Position numbers and translations under genes: made by a program. Of a stretch of DNA of 12,664 nt, positions 7,678 through 12,664 are shown piece after piece. The stretch's first letter is position 1. Each line of letters starts with the position of its first letter. The stretch spans positions 1-12,664 of the forward strand of contig DJMH01000037.1 of assembly GCA_002435305.1 (NCBI GenBank). The letters run 5' to 3'. The DNA is from Dehalococcoidia bacterium UBA6495. Lineage in GTDB: Bacteria > Chloroflexota > Dehalococcoidia > Lucifugimonadales > UBA826. The notes under the pieces were generated by a model. The model searched no databases, was not told the origin of the DNA, and saw only the letters and a list, made by a program, of their open reading frames with translations.

Positions 7678-8295
7678 TTAAATTCTATGGATAATTCTAT
7701 TATTGGTCTGGAATCCACTCACTGTGAGCTCGCTCACAGCATCCCTGTTTTTCTTATGATCAGGATTTGTGTTTATCGTTGAGATAGTCTCTGCGAGTTC
7801 TTCTAGGGTTTCTATAGGAGTGGTGAGTCTTACGATATCTAAGTCAGATGCTAAAGGTCGAGTCACCATTGGTTTTTTTTCAAATTTATCTCTCCACTGA
7901 AGTAATGCCTCAATCAAAAGTTGGGATTGCCCTCTTTTGGCCTTCATATATCTGCGGTTGATGTATTGTGCTTTATCTAATGAAATATTTTCCGAAGCGG
8001 CGAGTATAACCAGTACTTGATACGTGACTTTGCTACATAGTTCCTCCAGGGCCATTAGTCTTGCTTGGCCTTCGGGAGAGTTTGATACCGCCGTTTCAAC
8101 CTCAGTTATTTCACTTAGTGTCAAACCCGTAATAGCGGTTGTAACGTCTCGGGTTTGAAGGTGGGAGGATGCGCTAGTAGCGGTCACAATTCCGGATTTG
8201 CCGGTGGCCTCCAAAGATTTTTTTACCCCTTCTGCCAGTATGAACTCTTTACCAGGTAAAGGCACTCTTCTGATTTCTATCAACGCGTTAGTCAT
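7678..8295 (-). CDS. Unknown protein with two tandem ABM-like (dimeric alpha/beta barrel) repeats
   Basis: I do not recognise a named gene. The 205-residue protein consists of two halves of about 94 residues that align with each other: roughly 5-98 and 111-205. Both open with a strand containing I-x-x-R-R, then have a long helix, a middle strand, and SHLQTRDVTTAITGLTLSEI in the first half against SDLDIVRLTTPIETLEEL in the second, followed by SNSPEG or NTNPDH and a final strand. The beta-alpha-beta-beta-alpha-beta order suggests ferredoxin-like ABM or NIPSNAP-type domains; two in tandem could form the barrel within one chain. Such domains include small monooxygenases and heme-binding proteins, but no catalytic residue can be assigned. 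The ATG at 8295 is preceded by GGGGGA; a TTG at 8307 would add four residues. It is the first gene of the SDR-MFS-cyclase operon. Confidence 0.7.
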   Translation of the reverse strand: MTNALIEIRRVPLPGKEFILAEGVKKSLEATGKSGIVTATSASSHLQTRDVTTAITGLTLSEITEVETAVSNSPEGQARLMALEELCSKVTYQVLVILAASENISLDKAQYINRRYMKAKRGQSQLLIEALLQWRDKFEKKPMVTRPLASDLDIVRLTTPIETLEELAETISTINTNPDHKKNRDAVSELTVSGFQTNNRIIHRI

Positions 8296-8332
8296 GCAAT
8301 CCCCCAAATAGAATCTGTTGTATTAGATTGTG

Positions 8333-8362
8333 ATTGTAATAAATAGAAACTATTTACTACAA
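8333..8362 (-). promoter_or_regulatory. Putative promoter of the four-gene minus-strand operon
   Basis: Read on the minus strand, TTGTAG (8362-8357) and TACAAT (8338-8333) are separated by 18 bases. The -10 differs from consensus at one position; the -35 matches three of six. The predicted start of transcription is about 30 bases before the ATG at 8295. The palindrome described separately covers both boxes. Confidence 0.35.
8334..8362. promoter_or_regulatory. 29-base near-perfect palindrome, probable operator
   Basis: The left arm TTGTAATAAATAG and the right arm CTATTTACTACAA are separated by AAA. They are complementary at 12 of 13 positions. The site lies between the divergent two-repeat protein operon and the amidohydrolase gene, directly over the predicted -35/-10 region of the operon. 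The length and symmetry suit a dimeric helix-turn-helix regulator of the TetR, GntR or MarR kind. No regulator gene lies in the window, so it would act from elsewhere. It is not followed by a T-run and lies upstream of both genes, so it is not a terminator. Confidence 0.55.
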
Positions 8363-8401
8363 ATTTTATTCACGTTCGCACATTCAGGGGTTAATTTGTT
8401 A

Positions 8402-8431
8402 TTGATGCTATATTTTCGGGTAGGGTAAGAA
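8402..8431 (+). promoter_or_regulatory. Weak putative promoter of the amidohydrolase gene
   Basis: TTGATG (8402-8407) and TAAGAA (8426-8431) are 18 bases apart, with a predicted leader of about 45 bases ending in the AAGGAGG ribosome site. Both boxes are imperfect and the DNA is AT-rich, so this is a candidate only. An alternative -10, TATATT at 8409-8414, has no -35 partner. Confidence 0.25.
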
Positions 8432-8481
8432 TAGACTTGGAACTCCTGTGAGGTCATTGTCTAGTCTGAAGGAGGTTATTC

Positions 8482-9852
8482 ATGAGTGATAATCAGATTC
8501 TCATACATAATGCTGCCTACATCATTACCATGGATTATGAAAGGCGAATTATCAAGAATGGGAGCATTCTGATTGAAAATGATCGGATTGCAGCGTTAGG
8601 TAAGATGTTGGACTTTTCGCAACTTAACGTGGATAAGGTAATTAATGCCCAGGATATGGTAATTACTCCAGGGTTTGTTAATGGGCACTGCCATATAAGT
8701 TACGCACATGCTACACGTGGGATATTTCCAGATGATCTAGGAAACGACTATCTTGTCAATGTGTTTCGTCTTCAGGATTCGATGTCCCCAAAAGAAGAGC
8801 TTTTGACCTCTTTATTAGCTATAACCGAGCTTCTAAGCTACGGCACAACTACTATCATGGACCCTGGTAGTACTAAACACGTTGACTTATGTATGGACGC
8901 TTACGAAGAATCTGGAATAAGGCTTATTACGGGGATTCAGGTCACTGACCGGGAAAATCCGTATCGAATGGCGGTATACTCCCATGACGACGCAATACGG
9001 ACAACAGAATCCTTTATCACTGAATATAATGGCAGCCTTGAAGGAAGAGTTTATGCCTGGGCTATGCCTTTTTCCCCAGAATATGTTGGTGGCACTCTGT
9101 TAAGAGAGCTCAAACTTTTATCTGATCAATTAAATGTTGGGAGCACCCTCCATGTAAACAATGCAGGAAAATTCAATTCAAATGTATCTACTGAACCACC
9201 TGTGGTTGCCTTGGAAAGACATGGGTTTTGTGGCGCAAATGTAGCTCTAGCACATTGTGTGGGATTGTCTGATCAAGAAATTGCTTCTCTTTCTTCTACT
9301 GGTACTGCTGTAATCACCTGTCCTACCAACGTGGTGAAGAACGGTGGGGGCTATGGTAAGAATTTTCCCTTATCTGAATTGTTGGATGCTAGCGTACGAG
9401 TTGGCTTAGGAACAGATGCAGGAAATAATTCCAATCTTTTAGAGACCAACCGCTCAATGTACTTGGCTGCAGTACTCATAAAGGATGCTACCGGTGATGC
9501 AGCCCAGATTCCGGCTGAGAAAGCTTTGGAACTTGCTACTATAGATGGCGCAAAGGCTTTGGGTTTAGATTCTGAAATAGGGTCTTTGGAAGTTGGGAAA
9601 AAGGCAGACATAGTGATGTATGACACACTACGACCTGAATGGCAGTCACTTTTTAACCCTGTTAATAGCTTGGTCTACAACGCTGATGGCAGAAGTGTGA
9701 AAACAGTTATGGTAGACGGACGTGTTGTCATAGAGGACTATGTGCCTAAATTTGTTGACACCGAAAAGTTAATACGTCAGGTGCAGGATATTGGAGCCGA
9801 TATGATGAACCGAAATAAAATGTCGTTCCCTCAAAAATGGCCGATAGTCTAG
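8482..9852 (+). CDS. Metal-dependent amidohydrolase, TrzN/AtzA/SAH-deaminase-like, with variant catalytic motif
   Basis: This is a cytoplasmic metallohydrolase of 456 residues, the usual size for the group that includes AtzA, TrzN, SsnA and S-adenosylhomocysteine/MTA deaminase. Members remove amino or other leaving groups from N-heterocycles. Metal ligands are His69 and His71 (PGFVNGHCHISYAH), His224 (STLHVNN) and Asp312 (GLGTDAGNNSN). His258 in LAHCVGLS is the conserved active-site His. The usual HxxE glutamate is Asn227 here (H-V-N-N). This is unlike the deaminases; it recalls TrzN, which has Gln at that point. The N- and C-terminal composite beta domain is present, with GSLEVGKKADIVMYD and VKTVMVDGRVV. 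The start is firm, with AAGGAGG 6 bases upstream. It is divergent from the SDR operon, shares the palindromic region with it, and ends 15 bases from the convergent aldo/keto reductase. The substrate is unknown. Confidence 0.92.
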   Translation: MSDNQILIHNAAYIITMDYERRIIKNGSILIENDRIAALGKMLDFSQLNVDKVINAQDMVITPGFVNGHCHISYAHATRGIFPDDLGNDYLVNVFRLQDSMSPKEELLTSLLAITELLSYGTTTIMDPGSTKHVDLCMDAYEESGIRLITGIQVTDRENPYRMAVYSHDDAIRTTESFITEYNGSLEGRVYAWAMPFSPEYVGGTLLRELKLLSDQLNVGSTLHVNNAGKFNSNVSTEPPVVALERHGFCGANVALAHCVGLSDQEIASLSSTGTAVITCPTNVVKNGGGYGKNFPLSELLDASVRVGLGTDAGNNSNLLETNRSMYLAAVLIKDATGDAAQIPAEKALELATIDGAKALGLDSEIGSLEVGKKADIVMYDTLRPEWQSLFNPVNSLVYNADGRSVKTVMVDGRVVIEDYVPKFVDTEKLIRQVQDIGADMMNRNKMSFPQKWPIV

Positions 9853-9867
9853 CGAGTATTGGGTACT

Positions 9868-10824
9868 TCAGTAACTCCCAAATCTATAGGGGAGGTCTTC
9901 TGGTGTTTGATCTTTAATCCACTCAGGTTGTAAATTTCCGATAACAGCCTCGACTTCAGATAAATCGGTGGAGGTAAGTTTCCACGTTGAAGCTTGGGCT
10001 ACATTTTGGACTTGCACAACTGATTTCATACCTACTATAGCTGAAGTTACTGCAGAATTAGCTAGGGCCCATGCAATTGCTAACTGTATCAAATCTCTTC
10101 CGTGACTTTTAGCCCATTCCTCTAATTGTTGGGTTACTTCATAAATAGTTTGAAACAATTCCCCTTGGAAGAAATTGAATAATCTTCTTTCGTCATCTTT
10201 GGGAAATGTATGACCAGGTTTGTAGCTACCTCCCAGCAGACCTTTGGCCAATACTGAATGAGGAATAACCCCTATTTGGTTTTCTTTGCAAAAGGTCAAA
10301 GTTGGATTTTCTTGTCGGAAAAGTAAGTTGTATCGAGGCTGGGAACTGATAATCGGACCAAATTCCATAGCTTCCTGCGTTTGGTCGGACGTGAAGTTCG
10401 ATAGCCCTATATGCCGGATCTTGCCCTGTTTTTTCAGATCCATCAGGATTTCCATAGTATTTTTTATAGGCCATTTGGGTTGTGGGGTGTGAAGTTGGTA
10501 TAGATCAATGTATTCGACATTTAAAGCAGATAGACTGTTTTCTATCGCTTCACGAATGTGTTTTTCTGAGTGATCTGGCCCTGACAGCTTGGAGGCTAGA
10601 ATCACTGAATCTCGCCTGCCTTTTAAGGCTTGTCCTAAAACTGACTCACTAGTTTGGTAACCCTCAGCAGTATCGATAAAGGTAATTCCTGCATCCACTG
10701 CCGCATGGATAGTGTCTGCAGCTTGTTTTGGGTCAACATTTCCCATGCCTCCGCCTATTGGCCAGGCACCAAAACACACGGTGGAAACTTCTAAATCAGA
10801 TTTTCCTAATGCTCTTGTTTCCAT
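9868..10824 (-). CDS. Aldo/keto reductase
   Basis: This is a TIM-barrel NAD(P)H-dependent carbonyl reductase of 318 residues from the chosen start. The catalytic tetrad is complete: Asp51 and Tyr56 in FIDTAEGY, Lys79 in ILASKLSG, and His112 in YQLHTPQP. Other landmarks are KIRHIGLSNF, QPRYNLL, AKGLLGG and, near the C-terminus, VGMKSVVQVQNV, the phosphate-binding part of the cofactor site. The reading frame stays open to 10917, but the true N-terminus is METRALGKSDLEVSTVCFGAW, which is canonical. The upstream 31 residues would overlap the serine hydrolase and have no family character. There are only 7 bases between the upstream stop and this ATG and no clear ribosome site, so translation is probably coupled. 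The substrate is unknown; members act on aldehydes, ketones and sugars. Confidence 0.93.
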   Translation of the reverse strand: METRALGKSDLEVSTVCFGAWPIGGGMGNVDPKQAADTIHAAVDAGITFIDTAEGYQTSESVLGQALKGRRDSVILASKLSGPDHSEKHIREAIENSLSALNVEYIDLYQLHTPQPKWPIKNTMEILMDLKKQGKIRHIGLSNFTSDQTQEAMEFGPIISSQPRYNLLFRQENPTLTFCKENQIGVIPHSVLAKGLLGGSYKPGHTFPKDDERRLFNFFQGELFQTIYEVTQQLEEWAKSHGRDLIQLAIAWALANSAVTSAIVGMKSVVQVQNVAQASTWKLTSTDLSEVEAVIGNLQPEWIKDQTPEDLPYRFGSY

Positions 10825-10831
10825 TTTTTGG

Positions 10832-11677
10832 CTATAAGGGCAGGGTTTTTGGCAAACCCAGTCCGAACTCATTTGTTTCTTCCATAATTGCCATAAACTT
10901 GTGGATGTTTCTAGCAAGATCTATAAGGAAACCTTCCTGAGCCATTGAATCGACCATGGAGAATTTGCTCATAATGGAGACTGCATACGGGTTATTTGGT
11001 AGATAGACTATTCCTGTATCACCCCGTACCTTGTCCATACCCCCTGGTTTATTGGCCACTACCACCTTAGATCCCACTGCCTTATTCAGATAAGCGGATT
11101 TTGGTTTACTCATGATTCTTAAGACTTGAGCGGATACTTTTGGAGTAGGCTTCTCGTTATGCAATAGGTCCATCATCAAGATTAATTCGTTCGGGGTAGA
11201 AACATTTTCATCACCCCTGTTTATTGCCTCAGGATCCATCATCTTGCGCCTGAGCTTGGTCTTAGACAAGCCCATGTCTCGGATTAAATCATTAATTCCC
11301 TCCATCCCGGCAACATCTATGCAGGTGTTGGTGGCAGTATTATCTGACGCAAGCATCATGAGTATAGCCACGTCCAAAATAGTAAATTCAGGATCATTCT
11401 CTAGGAAGTGAATTACCCCACTTCCAGCTCCGTACATATTTTGAGTAAACCGAATTCTTTGTGATAAGTCTATTTCGCCTTCTTCTTGCAGAGAAAACAG
11501 CTTTGCCAATACATGTATCTTTATTGTCGAAGCTGTGGGGAATACTTCATCTCCATTAATAGAAATGCTTTTTCCACTTGTAAGACTTTTCACCGACAAA
11601 CCCGCTACTCCGTCAAAAGTGGTTATTTTGTCTTTTAAAGTGGTTTCTAATTGTTTCCACAGAGAATCCCTGCTCAT
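10832..11677 (-). CDS. Class A beta-lactamase-like serine hydrolase (beta-lactamase2 type), no visible signal peptide
   Basis: The 281-residue protein has the DD-peptidase/beta-lactamase fold. The Ser-x-x-Lys motif is STIK (Ser50, Lys53), preceded by the usual F-P-T-A. The SDN loop is intact as ASDNTATN (Ser111). The omega-loop region reads RKMMDPEAINRGDEN, in which the class A E166-x-x-L-N pattern is not cleanly preserved. The third motif, normally KTG or KSG, is KPGG (Lys209), followed by RGDTGIVYLP. The start at 11677 has GAGGA 6 bases upstream. A longer frame to 11746 adds 23 residues that do not look like a signal peptide, so the protein appears cytoplasmic, unlike true periplasmic beta-lactamases. 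It is the first gene of a pair with the aldo/keto reductase. Many such environmental proteins are unstudied esterase, amidase or peptidase candidates, and resistance should not be assumed. Confidence 0.85.
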   Translation of the reverse strand: MSRDSLWKQLETTLKDKITTFDGVAGLSVKSLTSGKSISINGDEVFPTASTIKIHVLAKLFSLQEEGEIDLSQRIRFTQNMYGAGSGVIHFLENDPEFTILDVAILMMLASDNTATNTCIDVAGMEGINDLIRDMGLSKTKLRRKMMDPEAINRGDENVSTPNELILMMDLLHNEKPTPKVSAQVLRIMSKPKSAYLNKAVGSKVVVANKPGGMDKVRGDTGIVYLPNNPYAVSIMSKFSMVDSMAQEGFLIDLARNIHKFMAIMEETNEFGLGLPKTLPL

Positions 11678-11737
11678 GTAATTCCTCTTTTTTAACCTTA
11701 ATGATATATAAAATTCTAAATGATTCGGGCTAATACG

Positions 11738-11743
11738 TATAAT
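11738..11743 (+). promoter_or_regulatory. Putative -10 box for the aldolase gene
   Basis: A perfect TATAAT lies 53 bases before the ATG at 11797, without a recognisable -35 box. It is flanked by a short inverted repeat, CGTAT (11736-11740) and ATACG (11750-11754). Since the DNA is AT-rich, both could be chance. Confidence 0.3.
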
Positions 11744-11796
11744 CACACGATACGCAATAGGAATTTATTGAAGAATTTTGAATTGAGGGGTACAAA

Positions 11797-12564
11797 ATGC
11801 TTAGAAACGAAATGAAAAGAGATCTGGAAGAAGGTAAAAAGGTCTATGGCACTATGCTTCAGGAGATGGTGAGCCCTACAGCTGCCCAGGTTTTTAAACG
11901 GGCTGGATTTGATTTTTTTATGGTTGATTGTGAACATAGCCCATACGATCAGGGAAGTGTTAGGGAAATTTTAAGAGTCGCTCGATTGGAAGAAATTTGT
12001 CCCTTGGTCCGAATTAGGAACCTTGACTATAGTCTTGCTGCTGGGTATCTGGATGCAGGAGCCATGGGGTTAATGCTGCCAAGGGTGGAGAAGGTCACTG
12101 ATACGGAAACTTTAGTTAGTTTTATGAAGTATCCACCTGAAGGAATTAGAGGTCTATCGGGGGATGCTCCGCACTCTGACTACAGGTTTGGAGATCTTGC
12201 TGAATTTATTGAAATTAAGAATCAAGATACGGTGGCTATTGCTCAAATAGAAAGAAAGGTCGCGATCGAAAATTTGGAAGAAATACTTTCGGTGACTGGA
12301 ATAGATGTGGCTCTTGTTGGACCTGAGGATTTATCTCTATCGTATGGAGTACCCGGGCAGACTTCTCACCCAACTGTGGTTAATGCCATTCAAAAAGTTA
12401 TAGATATTTCAGTAAAACTTGGGGTCGCCCCTGGTATCCATTTGGGGAATATAGAAAAACTTATTGAATGGAAAGAAAAAGGAATGCAGGTGATTATGTA
12501 CAACTCGGACCTGGGATTCCTGCTTGAAGGTGCAAAAGAAGGGATAAAGGCTTTGAAAAATTAA
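11797..12564 (+). CDS. HpcH/HpaI family aldolase (class II pyruvate-type aldolase)
   Basis: This is a TIM-barrel metal-dependent aldolase of 255 residues, matching HpaI and 2-keto-3-deoxy-L-rhamnonate aldolase in size. Members split 2-keto-4-hydroxy acids into pyruvate and an aldehyde, usually at the end of aromatic or sugar-acid degradation. The catalytic base is His47 in MVDCEHSPYD. The substrate-binding Arg is Arg72 in PLVRIRN. The metal ligands are Glu152 in IAQIER and Asp178 in GPEDLS, with the same 26-residue spacing as Glu149/Asp175 of HpaI. LDAGAMGLMLPRVE and KYPPEGIRGL are further family signatures. The start is supported by GAGGGG 6 bases upstream. It stands alone on the plus strand, divergent from the serine hydrolase, with no cotranscribed partner before the window end. 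Its keto acid could come from an enolase-superfamily dehydratase, but that link is inference. Confidence 0.92.
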   Translation: MLRNEMKRDLEEGKKVYGTMLQEMVSPTAAQVFKRAGFDFFMVDCEHSPYDQGSVREILRVARLEEICPLVRIRNLDYSLAAGYLDAGAMGLMLPRVEKVTDTETLVSFMKYPPEGIRGLSGDAPHSDYRFGDLAEFIEIKNQDTVAIAQIERKVAIENLEEILSVTGIDVALVGPEDLSLSYGVPGQTSHPTVVNAIQKVIDISVKLGVAPGIHLGNIEKLIEWKEKGMQVIMYNSDLGFLLEGAKEGIKALKN

Positions 12565-12664
12565 TATAGTTGATCATGGATTTGATATAAATAGACCAGT
12601 CGAAGACAGGATCGGTTTCATATTGTCATTTATCGCTTTTTACTGTTCGGCTTGTAAACTGTCA
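12565..12664. other. Non-coding tail, nothing identified
   Basis: The last 100 bases after the aldolase contain no start-plus-ribosome site, no recognisable reading frame fragment on either strand, and no hairpin with a T-run. The terminator of the aldolase, if any, was not found here. Confidence 0.5.

Noticed and set aside
9859..9881. Imperfect hairpin at the convergent amidohydrolase/aldo-keto reductase junction (TTGGG-TACT ... AGTA-ACT-CCCAA)
   Set aside because: The stem has a 3-base bulge and no T-run on either side, so it does not support a terminator call.
10825..10917. Longer N-terminus of the aldo/keto reductase, adding 31 residues
   Set aside because: It overlaps the serine hydrolase gene in another frame, and the canonical N-terminus METRALGKSDLEV begins at 10824.
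11678..11746. Longer N-terminus of the beta-lactamase-like protein, adding 23 residues, possibly a signal peptide
   Set aside because: It contains charged residues throughout and no hydrophobic core with a cleavage site, and a good GAGGA precedes the ATG at 11677.
11736..11754. CGTAT...ATACG inverted repeat upstream of the aldolase
   Set aside because: Five-base arms with a 9-base spacer are expected by chance in DNA of this composition.

Overview
The window is a dense bacterial accessory or catabolic region. It holds twelve genes, eleven complete and one cut by the left edge, with almost no spare DNA; the longest non-coding stretch is about 190 bases. Base composition is moderately AT-rich. 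Ribosome-binding sites are ordinary bacterial ones (AGGAG/GAGG types), and one gene starts with TTG. I see no RNA gene, insertion sequence, CRISPR array or phage gene. The mix of families is enolase-superfamily enzyme, amidase, haloalkane dehalogenase, SDR, cyclase-family hydrolase, amidohydrolase, HpcH/HpaI aldolase and two MFS carriers. This recalls free-living marine bacteria that break down unusual organic matter, for example SAR202-type Chloroflexota, which are known for expanded enolase-superfamily and oxidoreductase families. That assignment is inference from gene content; no marker gene is present.

Layout, left to right. (1) On the minus strand, an amidase-signature enzyme (470-1861) is followed by the N-terminal part of a mandelate racemase/muconate lactonizing enzyme (1-422). 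(2) Divergent from the amidase is a monocarboxylate-transporter-like MFS carrier (1963-3192, plus). It meets a LinB-like haloalkane dehalogenase tail to tail (3196-4083, minus). (3) Divergent from the dehalogenase is a small FlK-like hotdog thioesterase (4220-4594, plus), whose end overlaps the next gene by 11 bases. (4) A four-gene minus-strand operon runs from 8295 down to 4584: a protein of two tandem ABM-like repeats, an SDR dehydrogenase, an EntS-like MFS carrier and a cyclase-family metal hydrolase. (5) Divergent from this operon is a TrzN/AtzA/SAH-deaminase-type amidohydrolase (8482-9852, plus). The shared intergenic region carries a 29-base near-perfect palindrome lying over the predicted operon promoter. 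(6) A minus-strand pair follows: a class A beta-lactamase-like serine hydrolase without a visible signal peptide (10832-11677) and an aldo/keto reductase (9868-10824). (7) Divergent from the pair is an HpcH/HpaI-type aldolase (11797-12564, plus).

Taken together the genes encode uptake or efflux, hydrolytic attack on amide, halide, ring and thioester bonds, redox steps and C-C bond cleavage. The strand flips at almost every transcription unit, so this looks like several small, independently regulated catabolic modules rather than one pathway. The features most worth following are the HxxE-to-HxxN change in the amidohydrolase, the palindromic operator, the duplicated unknown protein at the head of the operon, the variant beta-lactamase-like protein, and the complete LinB-type dehalogenase beside a FlK-like thioesterase.
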